From an uncultured Roseibium sp. (GTDB lineage Bacteria; Pseudomonadota; Alphaproteobacteria; Rhizobiales; Stappiaceae): a stretch of 64,000 bases of DNA. The notes under the pieces were generated by a model that was given only the letters and a program-made list of their open reading frames with translations, had not been told where the DNA came from and did not search any database. Positions 32,185 to 42,617 of the stretch are shown piece by piece. How positions within the stretch are numbered: the stretch's first letter is position 1; each line of letters begins with the position of its first letter. The stretch covers positions 62,001 to 126,000 of the forward strand of contig NZ_CANMFD010000006.1 in the NCBI RefSeq assembly GCF_947496995.1. Direction: 5' to 3'. The position numbers were made by a program, and so were the translations under genes.

Positions 32185-32207
32185 AAACGCTTCGGGTCGG
32201 TGATGCG
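32174..32207 (+). repeat. Direct repeat copy A (coaA 3' end)
   Basis: GCAAGATCTGAAAACGCTTCGGGTCGGTGATGCG; 29/34 identical to 34186-34219. Confidence 0.75.
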
Positions 32208-32220
32208 TCGATCCAATGCA

Positions 32221-32256
32221 AAACGCCCGCGCCTTTTGTAGGACGCGGGCGTTTCT
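32221..32256. terminator. Terminator between coaA and the chemoreceptor gene
   Basis: aaacgcccgcg / cgcgggcgttt perfect 11-bp stem with flanking A/T. Confidence 0.85.
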
Positions 32257-32276
32257 TGTCGTGTTGCGGGTCTCGC

Positions 32277-33965
32277 TTACGCGGCGGAGCGCTGGCGGAC
32301 TTCCTGCAGGAAGTTGGCCACCTGATTGCGCAGCATGGAAGCGTTTTCCTTCAGCTGCTGTGCGGAGGTATCGACCTTCTCCGCTGTGTCGCGGGTGTTC
32401 TCGGCAGCTTTCGACACGGATTCGATGTTCGTCGTCACCTCGACCGTGCTGCGCGACGCCTCGGTCGCGTTGCTGGCGATTTCCTGCGTTGCGACCCCCT
32501 GCTCCTCGACAGAGGAGGCGATGGAAGAGGCGATTTCGTTCATGTTGTTGATGATCTCGGTTACCGACGAGATCGCGCTTGCCGCATGGCCGGTCTCTTC
32601 CTGGATCGCGGTGATCTGGCTGGAGATGTCCTCGGTCGCCTTCGAAGTTTGCGTCGCAAGCTCCTTCACCTCGGAGGCAACGACCGCAAAGCCCCTGCCG
32701 GCTTCACCGGCGCGGGCGGCCTCGATGGTCGCGTTGAGCGCCAGCAGGTTGGTCTGTTCGGCAATCGCCTGGATGAGGGTGACCACTTCACCGATCCGGG
32801 TGGCGGCATCCGACAGTCCGTTCATGCGCTGATTGGTCGACTGGGCCTCGCCTGCAGCGCGGGAAGCAATCTCGCTGGAGGCCTGGACCTGCCTGCGGAT
32901 CTCGTTGACCGAAGCGGACAGTTCTTCCGCGGCGGCAGCAACCGTTTCCACGTTGTGGGACGCCTGGGAAGAGGCGTTGGAGACGACGCCGCTCTGTTCG
33001 GTTGTCCGGGCGGCAACGCCGGTCATGTCGCTTGAGGCGGCCTGCAGGTTCTGCACCGAGCTGTCGATGATGCCCATCATTTCGGTGATCTGGCGGTCGA
33101 ACTCGCCGCTGAGCTGCTGGATTTCCTCGCCCCTGCGGGCGGCGTCTTCCTGAGCGTTGGTCTGCCGGTCTTCCAGTTCGCGCCGCTCGGTTTCGTTGCG
33201 GACGAAGATTTCCATGGCCGCCGCCATCTGACCGATCTCGTCACCGCGATCAGTCCCTTCGATGACGATGTCCGTATTGCCGTCTGCCAGGGAACTCATG
33301 TTGGTTGTCAGAGCGCGCAGAGGCCTGACCGTGTTCCTGACGGTGACAACGGCAATCATGACGGCGATAAGCGCGCCGACGATCACCAGAGCAATAATCG
33401 TGGTGGCGGAACTCCAATAGGCTGCATCCAGGTCGTCCACGTAGACGCCGGTGCCGATCATCCAGTTCCAGGGCTGAAAGCCTGCGCCCCAGCCCACTTT
33501 TTCCAGGGCAATCTCGCTGTTGGCACGCGGCCAGTAGTAGGTCAGCGAACCGCCGCCTGCTTTTGCTTCACTGATCAGCTCGGCGACGATCTTGACGCCG
33601 GTCTTGTCCGCGAAACCCATCATGTCGGTGCCGACGATGGAAGGCTTGGGATGGATCAGCGCGATGCCCTGATAGTCATAGGCAAAGACATAGTTGTCGC
33701 CTTCGTACCTGATGGCGCCGATTGCGACTTTCGCCGCTGTCTGCGCGTCTTCGCGGCTCATCGCACCTGATTGCTCAAGGCTCTGAAAATGCGCCGCGAT
33801 GGAAACAGCGCCTTCAGCGATCTCTTCGATCTTCGCCAGGCGCTCATCATACATTGCCGAATAGAGACTGTTCAGGCTTACAGCACAGATCGCCACGGTG
33901 AACACGAGGATCGTTGCGATGGGGAGGCTAATCTTCCAGGTAATCGGCCAACGGGAGAAGGACAT
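32277..33965 (-). CDS. Methyl-accepting chemotaxis protein (Cache_2-type sensor, HAMP, MA domain)
   Basis: N-terminal TM, Cache-like '[15 protein letters not shown]...GSLTYYWPR...[21 protein letters not shown]', MA hairpin '[36 protein letters not shown]'. Confidence 0.95.
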   Translation of the reverse strand: MSFSRWPITWKISLPIATILVFTVAICAVSLNSLYSAMYDERLAKIEEIAEGAVSIAAHFQSLEQSGAMSREDAQTAAKVAIGAIRYEGDNYVFAYDYQGIALIHPKPSIVGTDMMGFADKTGVKIVAELISEAKAGGGSLTYYWPRANSEIALEKVGWGAGFQPWNWMIGTGVYVDDLDAAYWSSATTIIALVIVGALIAVMIAVVTVRNTVRPLRALTTNMSSLADGNTDIVIEGTDRGDEIGQMAAAMEIFVRNETERRELEDRQTNAQEDAARRGEEIQQLSGEFDRQITEMMGIIDSSVQNLQAASSDMTGVAARTTEQSGVVSNASSQASHNVETVAAAAEELSASVNEIRRQVQASSEIASRAAGEAQSTNQRMNGLSDAATRIGEVVTLIQAIAEQTNLLALNATIEAARAGEAGRGFAVVASEVKELATQTSKATEDISSQITAIQEETGHAASAISSVTEIINNMNEIASSIASSVEEQGVATQEIASNATEASRSTVEVTTNIESVSKAAENTRDTAEKVDTSAQQLKENASMLRNQVANFLQEVRQRSAA

Positions 33966-34185
33966 GATCGGATTCTTCCTATCGAATTTGTTTTACCGAG
34001 AAATCCGTCAAAGAATTGACCAAAGGCTTAAGATTCAACGCCCGCTGGAAAAAAAGCTCAGAAATTGTAAAAAGTTACAGTCACCTACCCTTTTTGGAGT
34101 AGGTAAAAATATCGGAGGTACCGGAGCGGCTCCACCGCCTTCATCTGCAGGTGCCGAACAGATTCGCGAAGTCCGGCTGCGCTGA

Positions 34186-34219
34186 GCAAGATCTGAAAAC
34201 ACGTCGGACCGGCGATGCG
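34186..34219 (+). repeat. Direct repeat copy B, upstream side of the chemoreceptor gene
   Basis: GCAAGATCTGAAAACACGTCGGACCGGCGATGCG. Confidence 0.75.
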
Positions 34220-34258
34220 ATAATCGGGACTGGATCACAAGCGGAAAAGGTCTGATAA

Positions 34259-34282
34259 AGTTATAAGATCAATTTTATAACT
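34259..34282. promoter_or_regulatory. AT-rich palindrome
   Basis: AGTTATAA-GATCAATT-TTATAACT, perfect 8-bp arms, in intergenic DNA. Confidence 0.5.
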
Positions 34283-34351
34283 GTATTGCCTCCCGGAACA
34301 GCTGACTGTGCCGGAAAGCTTTGAGCGAATTCGAAAAGCGGTGTCCCCGGA

Positions 34352-36187
34352 TCATCGCCGGGCGCAGAAAACATCCCTGAGGCCCGGACGTGACCACGTC
34401 GCGTTGTGAAGCTGGCCCTTCAGGACATGGCCCTGCGATTCGAAGTAAAAGGTGTTGGCGCCGCCTGCCCGCTGCAGGGTCACGGCGCCGTAACCCATCT
34501 CCGCGACGGTTGCACTCTGCCCGTCCGGAGAAAAGACCACGTTCAGATCGATACCGGCGGTGCACAGATAGTCGGCGACATTCGCCCGCGCGGTCTGCTG
34601 GCCGAATTCGGGTGGGTTCAACCCGCCGACGTCGCCGGGGGGCACCGGTCCTGTCGGGAAACCGTTGTTCTGCGGACCATTCGGAAATCCGCCCTGCCCG
34701 CCGAAGGGATTGTTGACGTTGCTGCCGCCCGGATTGAAGTCCGCGGGACCGTTGATGACAACTTCCCGATAGGGGGTCTTCGTCACATAGACCCCTCGGC
34801 ATTCGCCGTTTGCCCCGCGAACGGACCAGGCATGCGACACATAGGTCTGCTGCTCGAGGATCTGCCCCGGCTCAAGTCGGGCATAGGGTCGCTCTCCGCC
34901 CCGGTAATCGATCCAGTGAACTTCAATCGGCTGGCGGCTGGCATTGCGGAAGACGATCTGGCCGGGACGGACGGCCTCCACGGACCGGATGCGGCCAAGT
35001 TCGGCGCATGAAACGTCGGAACCCGCCTCCTGGCCCGGAACGCCGAAGGCGTCGTCCGAGACGATCTGTTGCGGCAGGGCGCAGGTGGCAACGAACAGAC
35101 GCACCGGATTGGCGCTTCCGCGCAATGAAACCGTGTAGACGGGCATGCCTTCCACGCCGATCGACAGTTCGGTCTGCCGGATCATCTCTTCCCAGAGAAG
35201 ATCGCTCATTTCGATATTGAGTTCCGGCAGGGACTGGCCCGCCTCGTTGGACGCCGAAGAACCGAAAGCATTGTAGGTGGCTTCGAAGTCACCCGCGCTG
35301 ATGCGCACGGCCTGCGGCATTCCTTCCAGAAGCCCGGCTGGCGCCTGCTGGAATGTCAGCCGCGCGAAACCGGACTGGTTGCTGCATTCGGCCCGGAAAT
35401 CCCGGTCGTCGGTCTGCTCTACCGTATGCTGGAGGACGGTCAGGGCTCCCGGCTGGCTTCCGGGTTCGGCGAACCATTGCCGGTCTTCCCTCGGTGTCAC
35501 GAGCACCGGTTGGGCATTCCCGCTTCCGCCATTTGAAAGCCTGTCGCGGACAATCGTCTCCAGGTCACCGGACAAACGGGCTGTGTCGGTCGATTCCTGA
35601 TCGGGGGTCGAAATCGGCGTATCCACCCGCTCGAGAGGCTCAAGACCGCCTGGCTCGACCGGCGGCTTGATCTCGGTAATGGTGGCGTTGCTGTCGTCGG
35701 CCGGTTCGCGTGAAGAAGACGTCTGTGTTTGCGGCCGGGTTTCCGTCTCGGTTGAAGTTGCGGATACGGGCCCGGCTGCGGTTCCCGAGCTGGTGCCGAC
35801 CACACGTGCAGCGGCACCTGGTTTTCCGTCGCTGGAAACATCCACCACCAGCGTGTTGCCACTGCAGATATCTGCGTCACGGTGCAGGACGCGGCTGTTT
35901 TCAAGAGTGACTTCCAGCTTCACCTCGCAGGGCGGCAACTGGTTATCGCTGCCCATCGTATCGATGACGACGCCGTTGCCGTCCCGGCTGATGATCGGCC
36001 GGTACTTCTTGTTGACGGTGATCGATCGTATGCCGGGTTCCGGCGGCTCCACATTGATGCGCACGGTTTCGGGAACGGACTGCGCGTGGGCAACCTGGCC
36101 GGAAAAAGGCAGGATGAAGCTGCAGGCCGCGAGGAGGCCGGATGCCAACACGGGTGCGAAACGGGCGTGAGCAGCATTGTGCCGCAT
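34352..36187 (-). CDS. Secreted multidomain protein with VHL-beta-like and C-terminal MliC-like domains
   Basis: Signal-like N-terminus; residues ~400-480 'VRPGQIVFRNASRQPIEVHWIDYRGGERPYARLEPGQILEQQTYVSHAWSVRGANGECRGVYV' resemble the VHL beta domain; residues ~537-609 'DYLCTAGIDLNVVFSPDGQSATVAEMGYGAVTLQRAGGANTFYFESQGHVLKGQLHNATW...FCAR' resemble MliC. Confidence 0.75.
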   Translation of the reverse strand: MRHNAAHARFAPVLASGLLAACSFILPFSGQVAHAQSVPETVRINVEPPEPGIRSITVNKKYRPIISRDGNGVVIDTMGSDNQLPPCEVKLEVTLENSRVLHRDADICSGNTLVVDVSSDGKPGAAARVVGTSSGTAAGPVSATSTETETRPQTQTSSSREPADDSNATITEIKPPVEPGGLEPLERVDTPISTPDQESTDTARLSGDLETIVRDRLSNGGSGNAQPVLVTPREDRQWFAEPGSQPGALTVLQHTVEQTDDRDFRAECSNQSGFARLTFQQAPAGLLEGMPQAVRISAGDFEATYNAFGSSASNEAGQSLPELNIEMSDLLWEEMIRQTELSIGVEGMPVYTVSLRGSANPVRLFVATCALPQQIVSDDAFGVPGQEAGSDVSCAELGRIRSVEAVRPGQIVFRNASRQPIEVHWIDYRGGERPYARLEPGQILEQQTYVSHAWSVRGANGECRGVYVTKTPYREVVINGPADFNPGGSNVNNPFGGQGGFPNGPQNNGFPTGPVPPGDVGGLNPPEFGQQTARANVADYLCTAGIDLNVVFSPDGQSATVAEMGYGAVTLQRAGGANTFYFESQGHVLKGQLHNATWSRPGLRDVFCARR

Positions 36188-36412
36188 ATGCGATCTCCAT
36201 CGGAGCGCTGGATCGACCTGCTTTCATTCACATGAAGGACGGCAAGTCGATCGATCTGAAATTATTGGACCATCTTATCCGCAATGACCGGATTACAGGA
36301 TGCTCCAGGGAACCACCGAACGGAATTACTTAGGCAAAGTGGCGCGGAAAGGGCAACCCTGCAACCGGCCAACACCGCTTGTGACCTGCACTGTCCTCAA
36401 AAATCCGGGATT

Positions 36413-36970
36413 TCAGCGCGGTGCGCGCTTGGCGAGGATCCGCTGCAGCGTGCGCCGGTGCATGTTGAGCCGCCGTGCGGTTTCCGAAACGTTGCGGTCG
36501 CAAAGCTCATAGACACGCTGGATGTGTTCCCAGCGCACCCGGTCGGCCGACATGGGATTTTCAGGCGGCTGCGCCTTGTCTTCCGGCTTGCGGGCCAAAG
36601 CAGCAAGGATGTCCTCGGGATCCGCGGGCTTCGCCAGATAGTCGATCGCACCGAGTTTAACCGCGGTCACTGCCGTGGCGATATTGCCGTATCCTGTCAG
36701 GACGATAGCCCGTGCATCGGGCCGCTTCTGGTGGATCTTCTCGATCACGTCCAGACCGTTTCCGTCTTCCAGCCGCATATCGACAATCGCGTAGGCCGGG
36801 GCATGCTGGGCGATCTTGATCGCCGCATCCTGGACACCGTCCGCCGTTTCGGTTTCAAAGCCGCGCTTTTCCATGGCGCGCGCAAGACGTTGCTGAAACG
36901 GCTTGTCATCATCCACGATGAGCAGGCTCATGTCTTCCGTGGCGGGAAAGGACGTATTCTGATCCGTCAT
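36413..36970 (-). CDS. actR: RegA/ActR/PrrA-type response regulator
   Basis: SLLIVDDDKPFQQRLARAMEKRGFE; short Fis-like HTH C-terminus 'VSETARRLNMHRRTLQRILAKRAPR'. Confidence 0.93.
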   Translation of the reverse strand: MTDQNTSFPATEDMSLLIVDDDKPFQQRLARAMEKRGFETETADGVQDAAIKIAQHAPAYAIVDMRLEDGNGLDVIEKIHQKRPDARAIVLTGYGNIATAVTAVKLGAIDYLAKPADPEDILAALARKPEDKAQPPENPMSADRVRWEHIQRVYELCDRNVSETARRLNMHRRTLQRILAKRAPR

Positions 36971-37036
36971 GTCGCGTTACCGTTTTATTCTTGCCGTGGG
37001 ACGTAAACCGGTCCGTGGTTTACGGCACATCATGTG

Positions 37037-38383
37037 TCACTCGCTGCTGTTATGGTGCGAAAAGGATGGTTCGTCCACTCTGCCATCATGTTCGAACACC
37101 TCGCGCGGCCAGCTCACGCGCACATGCGCACCTGTGTGAGGGGGCGCCTGGTTGTCCAGGCTGAGCTTGGCGCCGGTGCGTTCCAGCAGGGTTTTGGCAA
37201 TGAAGATGCCGAGGCCCAGCCCGCCGCCAGTTCCGTTTTGCGGCGGTTTTCCGCTCCTTATCGAAACATACGGATCGCCGATCTTGCCGAGAATATCGAC
37301 GGAGAATCCCGGACCGTCATCCCTGATCGAGATCGACAGCGTCTTGTCGTCCCAGCTGGCGGATACATTGACGCAGGAGTCCGCGAAATCGACGGCGTTT
37401 TCGACGAGATTGGCAAGACCGTAGCGAATTGCGGCATTTCGCGTTCCGACCGGCTCGTCCCCCTTGCCCTCATGGGTACAATGGATGGCCACACCCGTTC
37501 CCCGGTGCGGATCGATGACATCCTCGAGAAGCTGGGAGACGGGCATGCGCTGGTAGGTTCGGTCCTGCTCGCTCGACAGGCTGGTGAGCTGCCGCAGGAT
37601 TCCGCGGCAGCGTTCCGACTGCGAGCGGATCAGCGCCACATCCTCCGCGCGGCTGTCGGAGGCGTCGAACTCTTCGGAAAGTTCCTTGGCAACCAGATAG
37701 ATGGTCGCCAGAGGCGTTCCCAGCTCATGCGCGGCGGCCGTCGCCAGGCCGTCGAGTGCGTTGAGGTGTTGCTCGCGGGCGAGCACCAGTTCCGTCGCTG
37801 CCAGTGCGTCCGCCAGCTGCCGCGCCTCTTCGGCAACCCTGAAGGCATAGATCGCCATGAAACCGAGGGTCGAAACGAGGGCAATCCAGATCCCGACCGA
37901 GTAAACCACCGGCAGCCGGAACACTTCGTCCTCCGGCCAGGGCAACGGCAGGTGGAAAAACGCCAGCAACGTGGCACAGCCGGTCGCCAGAATCCCGAGA
38001 ACGAACGTATGCCGGACCGACAGGCCCGTCGCGGAGACCATGACCGGCGCCATCAGCAGGAAAGCGAAGGGATTGCCAAGCCCCCCGGTCAACAGCAACA
38101 AACCGCTCATCTGCAGGATGTCATAGGCAAGTTGCAGGGTGACCGCGCGTTCCGAAAGACGCATGGCCGAGGGCCAGCGGATCTTCAGAAAGATATTCAG
38201 CCAGGCCGACAACGCCACCATGGCGAAGGCGGGGCCCGCAGGCAGGGGATAGCCGAGCCCCACATGCACCACCAGCAGCGCGGCGGTCTGCCCGCCGACG
38301 GCGAGCCAGCGCAGGCGCACCAGCGTGTCGAGTTTCAGCCGTCTGTGCGGCAGGGTGATATAGGAGGCGGGTTGATCGGACAT
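37037..38383 (-). CDS. actS: RegB/ActS/PrrB-type redox sensor histidine kinase
   Basis: 'GGLGNPFAFLLMAPVMVSA' quinone-site-like motif; 'AAAHELGTPLATI' H-box; 'SERCRGILRQLTSLS' redox-Cys context. Start at ATG 38383. Confidence 0.92.
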   Translation of the reverse strand: MSDQPASYITLPHRRLKLDTLVRLRWLAVGGQTAALLVVHVGLGYPLPAGPAFAMVALSAWLNIFLKIRWPSAMRLSERAVTLQLAYDILQMSGLLLLTGGLGNPFAFLLMAPVMVSATGLSVRHTFVLGILATGCATLLAFFHLPLPWPEDEVFRLPVVYSVGIWIALVSTLGFMAIYAFRVAEEARQLADALAATELVLAREQHLNALDGLATAAAHELGTPLATIYLVAKELSEEFDASDSRAEDVALIRSQSERCRGILRQLTSLSSEQDRTYQRMPVSQLLEDVIDPHRGTGVAIHCTHEGKGDEPVGTRNAAIRYGLANLVENAVDFADSCVNVSASWDDKTLSISIRDDGPGFSVDILGKIGDPYVSIRSGKPPQNGTGGGLGLGIFIAKTLLERTGAKLSLDNQAPPHTGAHVRVSWPREVFEHDGRVDEPSFSHHNSSE

Positions 38384-38558
38384 ATGGTTCTTTTGAAGCT
38401 GAATCGGGATGCTGGCAAGGCCGTGGTACTTGTGCCAGCCCGGCGTAGATGGTAGCCAGCCGCTGACAGGGTTGCCCGGTTTGCGCGGGCCGGCGGCCGG
38501 CTGGAGGTTTTTCCAGCTCACTATTTCAGATTCTCAGCGCGAAACGGAATGAGACACG

Positions 38559-39059
38559 ATGACCGATACCAATGACGGCGGCGCACAGCCGCAGGCGGAA
38601 GGCGCCGCAGCGCCGGGCATGAACATCCTTGGCCAGTACATCAAGGACCTGTCTTTCGAAAACCCGAACGCTCCCCGTTCGCTGGCGCAGGGCGAACAGC
38701 CGAAGCTCGATATCAACGTGAATGTCGGCGCGCAGCAGATGGGAGACGACCAGTTCGAGGTTGTCCTGACACTGACCGCCAAGGCCGAGCGTCCGGACAT
38801 GGTCATGTTCAACGTCGAGCTGGTCTATGCAGGCATCTTCAAGATCACCGGCGTTCCGAAGGAGCACATGCACCCGTTCGTCATGATCGAATGCCCGCGC
38901 ATGATCTTCCCGTTCGCCCGCAACATCCTTTCCGAAGCCACGCGCAACGGCGGTTTCCCGCCGCTGATGCTCGATCCGATCGACTTCGCCCAGCTTTACC
39001 GCCAGAACATGGCGCAGCAGGCCGCGACCCAGCAGGCCGGCGAGCAGAAGCCGAACTGA
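38559..39059 (+). CDS. secB: Protein-export chaperone SecB
   Basis: NILGQYIKDLSFENPNAP; LVYAGIFKITGVP; CPRMIFPFARNILSEATRNGGFPPLMLDPIDF. Confidence 0.98.
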   Translation: MTDTNDGGAQPQAEGAAAPGMNILGQYIKDLSFENPNAPRSLAQGEQPKLDINVNVGAQQMGDDQFEVVLTLTAKAERPDMVMFNVELVYAGIFKITGVPKEHMHPFVMIECPRMIFPFARNILSEATRNGGFPPLMLDPIDFAQLYRQNMAQQAATQQAGEQKPN

Positions 39060-39085
39060 AGACTTTCTATCTGATGAAGTTTCAG

Positions 39086-39118
39086 ACCCGCGCCGGTGAA
39101 TGCCAGCGCGGGTTTTTT
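39086..39118 (+). terminator. secB terminator
   Basis: acccgcgc / gcgcgggt stem followed by TTTTTT. Confidence 0.85.
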
Positions 39119-39157
39119 ACATGTTGAGCGTCGAGACCCCAGGCAACAGGCCGCGTC

Positions 39158-39961
39158 TCACGCCTCCTCCAGCATCTCCGCCCAGTTTTTCGGGTTATCG
39201 CCGTTCAGCGGGTTCTTGGGGGACTGCCTGTAGCGGATTGTCTCCATGCGGAAGCTTCTCGCGTCGAACATCATCAACCGGCCGACGAGCCCCTCGCCTG
39301 TCCCGGTCAGCTCCTTGATTGCTTCCATGGCCTGCATCGCGCCGATGATGCCGGGCAGCGCGCCGAGAACGCCGGCCTCCTCGCAGGTTGGCAGCAGGCC
39401 CTCGCGCGGCTTTTGCGGAAAGAGGCAGCGATAGGTCGGGTTGGGGGTGCCGTCCGGCCCTGTTTCGAACGGCCTCAATGTCGTGATGGACCCGTCGAAC
39501 TGGCCGATGGCGGCCGTCACCAGTGGCTTTTTTGTGAAAAAGCAGGCATCGGAAACCAGATAGCGCGTGTTGAAATTGTCCGTTCCGTCGATCACCAGGT
39601 CGTAGTCTGAAATCACAGAGATCGCATTGTGCCCGGCAAGGCGGACCGGATGCGGGATGACCTTCACATTCGGGTTGAGCCGGGCAATCGCCTCCGCGGC
39701 GCTGGCGACCTTGGGCTCACCAAGCTGGGTGGTGTCATGGATCACCTGGCGCTGCAGGTTGGAAAGCGACACCGTGTCGTCATCGACGATCCCAAGCGTG
39801 CCGATGCCGGCGGCAGCCAGATACTGCAGGACCGGGGCACCGAGCCCTCCTGCCCCGACCACCAGAACCCGCGCATTCTTGAGCTTCTGTTGCCCGCCGC
39901 CGCCGATCTCCCGCATGACGATGTGGCGGGCGTAACGTTCAAGTTCGGCTGGGGAAAGCAT
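39158..39961 (-). CDS. moeB: HesA/MoeB/ThiF family adenylyltransferase
   Basis: ARHIVMREIGGGGQQKLKNARVLVVGAGGLGAPVLQYLAAAGIG; DGTDNFNTRYLVSDAC. Confidence 0.93.
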   Translation of the reverse strand: MLSPAELERYARHIVMREIGGGGQQKLKNARVLVVGAGGLGAPVLQYLAAAGIGTLGIVDDDTVSLSNLQRQVIHDTTQLGEPKVASAAEAIARLNPNVKVIPHPVRLAGHNAISVISDYDLVIDGTDNFNTRYLVSDACFFTKKPLVTAAIGQFDGSITTLRPFETGPDGTPNPTYRCLFPQKPREGLLPTCEEAGVLGALPGIIGAMQAMEAIKELTGTGEGLVGRLMMFDARSFRMETIRYRQSPKNPLNGDNPKNWAEMLEEA

Positions 39962-40018
39962 TTCCGGTCCTGGTCAAATTGTAAGAGGTTTAACGGTGAA
40001 GATAGCGGTCGAGGCTTC

Positions 40019-41107
40019 CTACCTCAGTATCTTGCTCACCAGCCGGGCGGTGTAGTCCACCATCGGGATCACCCGTGCATAGTTCAGCCGGGTCGGGCCG
40101 ATGATACCCAGAACGCCGACGATGCGCTGGTTGCTGTCCCGATAGGGCGACACCACCAGAGAAGAACCGGACAGGGAAAACAGATTGTTCTCCGAGCCGA
40201 TGAAAATCCGCACGCCGTCGCCCTTTTCGGCAAGGCCGAGCAGCTGGATGAGATCCTTCTTGTTTTCCAGATCGTCGAAAAGAAGCCGGATGCGTTCCAG
40301 GTCCTCCACCGCATCCAGGTCGGTCAGCAGGTTGGAGCGGCCGCGCACGATCAGCGTGCCGGGATCGCTGCCACTTTCGCCGCCCCACACCGCCAGACCG
40401 GCATTGATGACTTTCTGACTGAGTTGATCGAGTTCAGCCTGGTCCACGTCCCGGACCCGCTCCAGCTCGGCGCGGATCTGGGCGATGGTGCGGCCCTGGA
40501 TCTGGGCATTCAGATAGTTTGCCGCTTCCACAAGCGCCGATGACGGCATGCCGGCCGGCAGGTCGATCACCCGGTTTTCCACCGAGCCATCCTCGCTGAC
40601 CAGAATGACCAGGGCCTTCAGCGGTTCGATGCGCACGAACTCGATATGCTTCAGCCGCATGTCGGTCTTGTGGGTCAGCACGACACCGGCGCCCATGGAA
40701 AGACCGGACAGCATCTGGCTGGCTTCCGTCAGCACCTGTTCTGCGGAATTCGTCCTTTGCGACGCCTTGACCTGCACGTCGATGGTGCGGCGCTCTTCCT
40801 GGGTCAGGTCACCGACCTCCAGAAGCGCGTCCACGAAAAACCTCAGGCCGACTTCCGTCGGCAGACGGCCGGCGCTGGTATGGGGCGAGTGCAGCAGGCC
40901 CAGATGCTCCAGATCGGTCATCACGTTGCGGACGGAAGCCGGCGACAGGGACATCGACAGGCTGCGGGAGACATTGCGCGATCCGACCGGCTCACCGGTT
41001 TCCAGATAGGTTTCCACGATCGAGCGGAAAATTTCACGGGATCTTTTGTCGAGCTCACTGAGACTCAAGGCATTTTCTCCGACTGACTGACCCGGTTCCG
41101 GGATCAA
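40019..41107 (-). CDS. hrcA: Heat-inducible transcription repressor HrcA
   Basis: [48 protein letters not shown]; divergent from rph. Start may be about 13 codons inside. Confidence 0.96.
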   Translation of the reverse strand: MIPEPGQSVGENALSLSELDKRSREIFRSIVETYLETGEPVGSRNVSRSLSMSLSPASVRNVMTDLEHLGLLHSPHTSAGRLPTEVGLRFFVDALLEVGDLTQEERRTIDVQVKASQRTNSAEQVLTEASQMLSGLSMGAGVVLTHKTDMRLKHIEFVRIEPLKALVILVSEDGSVENRVIDLPAGMPSSALVEAANYLNAQIQGRTIAQIRAELERVRDVDQAELDQLSQKVINAGLAVWGGESGSDPGTLIVRGRSNLLTDLDAVEDLERIRLLFDDLENKKDLIQLLGLAEKGDGVRIFIGSENNLFSLSGSSLVVSPYRDSNQRIVGVLGIIGPTRLNYARVIPMVDYTARLVSKILR

Positions 41108-41252
41108 AAGACGTCATTCTCACATGATATAGGCGCAAAATGGGCTCGACGTGAAGCTGGGCCTTTACGGCGGATGAACTTGGGGTCTACAAGGCCGGTA
41201 AGATTGGGAGGAAACAGCCGTTTCCAATGAGCCTAGGTTGAAAGGAATATTC

Positions 41253-41966
41253 ATGCGTCCGTCCAAACGCGCCGCCGACGAGCTGCGGGCCGTCACCCTG
41301 GAGCGCAACGTCTCCAAACATGCCGAAGGCTCCTGCCTGATCAAATTCGGAGACACGCATGTCCTGTGCACCGCAAGTCTGGAAGAGCGTGTTCCGCCCT
41401 GGCTGCGCGGTCAGAACCGGGGTTGGGTCACGGCTGAATACGGCATGCTGCCGCGTGCGACCGGTGACAGGATGCGCCGCGAGGCGAGTGCCGGCAAACA
41501 GTCCGGGCGGACCCAGGAAATCCAGCGGCTGATCGGCCGTTCGCTGCGTGCCGTCGTCGATCTCGAAGCGCTGGGCGAAGCACAGATCACGGTCGATTGC
41601 GACGTCATCCAGGCCGATGGCGGCACGCGTACGGCGTCCATCACCGGCGCATGGGTGGCGCTCCGGGATTGCGTGGAGTGGATGAAGTCCCGCGAAATGG
41701 TTTCAAAGGAAGTTCTCAAGGATCACATCGCGGCCATTTCCTGCGGCATCTATGCAGGTGCTCCGGTGCTCGATTTGGATTACGCCGAGGACAGCACCGC
41801 GGAAACGGATGCCAATTTTGTCATGACCGGATCCGGCGGCATCGTCGAAATCCAGGGCACTGCGGAAGGCGCGCCTTTTTCCGAAGATGAATTCGGGCAG
41901 CTGTTGGGGCTGGCGAAGTCCGGCATCGGCAGGCTCGTTGACTTGCAGAAAATGGCAATACTTTAA
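41253..41966 (+). CDS. rph: Ribonuclease PH
   Basis: [55 protein letters not shown]. Confidence 0.98.
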   Translation: MRPSKRAADELRAVTLERNVSKHAEGSCLIKFGDTHVLCTASLEERVPPWLRGQNRGWVTAEYGMLPRATGDRMRREASAGKQSGRTQEIQRLIGRSLRAVVDLEALGEAQITVDCDVIQADGGTRTASITGAWVALRDCVEWMKSREMVSKEVLKDHIAAISCGIYAGAPVLDLDYAEDSTAETDANFVMTGSGGIVEIQGTAEGAPFSEDEFGQLLGLAKSGIGRLVDLQKMAIL

Positions 41967-41978
41967 GGATCTGAGGGA

Positions 41979-42617
41979 ATGAGCTACCGGAAACTCGAGC
42001 CCGGCAAGCTGGTTGTTGCAAGTCACAACGCCGGCAAGGTCCGCGAAATAAACGAGCTTCTTCAGCCCTTCGGGTTCGATGTGGTTTCGGCGGCCGAACT
42101 GGACCTGCCGGAACCGGAGGAAACCGGGTTGACGTTCGAGGCGAATGCCGCGCTCAAGGCACAGGCTGCTGCGCAGGCCTCGGGGCTTCCGTCCCTGGCC
42201 GATGACAGCGGCTTTTGCGTGCAGGCGCTGAACGGCGATCCCGGCATCTATTCCGCGCGCTGGGCCGGTCCGGACAAGGACTTCGCCATGGCGATGCGCA
42301 CGATCGAGGAAAAGCTGCAATCCCTCGGCGCGACCACGCCGGAAGAGCGGCGCGGATCCTTCGTGGCCGTTCTGTGCCTCGCCTGGCCGGATGGGCACGA
42401 GGAGCTTTTCCGCGGCGAAGTCGAAGGCGAGGTGGTCTGGCCGCCGCGCGGCACGCAGGGGTTCGGCTACGATCCGGTGTTCCTGCCCGATGGGCGGGAC
42501 AGGACTTTCGGTGAAATGACGTCCGAGGAAAAGCACGGCTGGTCGAAGGACACGCCCGCGCTTTCCCATCGCGCCCGCGCGTTTCAGCTGTTCGCGGACG
42601 GCTGTCTGGAAGGGTGA
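41979..42617 (+). CDS. rdgB: XTP/dITP pyrophosphatase
   Basis: [44 protein letters not shown]. Confidence 0.97.
   Translation: MSYRKLEPGKLVVASHNAGKVREINELLQPFGFDVVSAAELDLPEPEETGLTFEANAALKAQAAAQASGLPSLADDSGFCVQALNGDPGIYSARWAGPDKDFAMAMRTIEEKLQSLGATTPEERRGSFVAVLCLAWPDGHEELFRGEVEGEVVWPPRGTQGFGYDPVFLPDGRDRTFGEMTSEEKHGWSKDTPALSHRARAFQLFADGCLEG

Noticed and set aside
36413-38383. RegA/RegB pair as unusual system
   Set aside because: Well-known redox two-component pair in alphaproteobacteria; motifs are normal.
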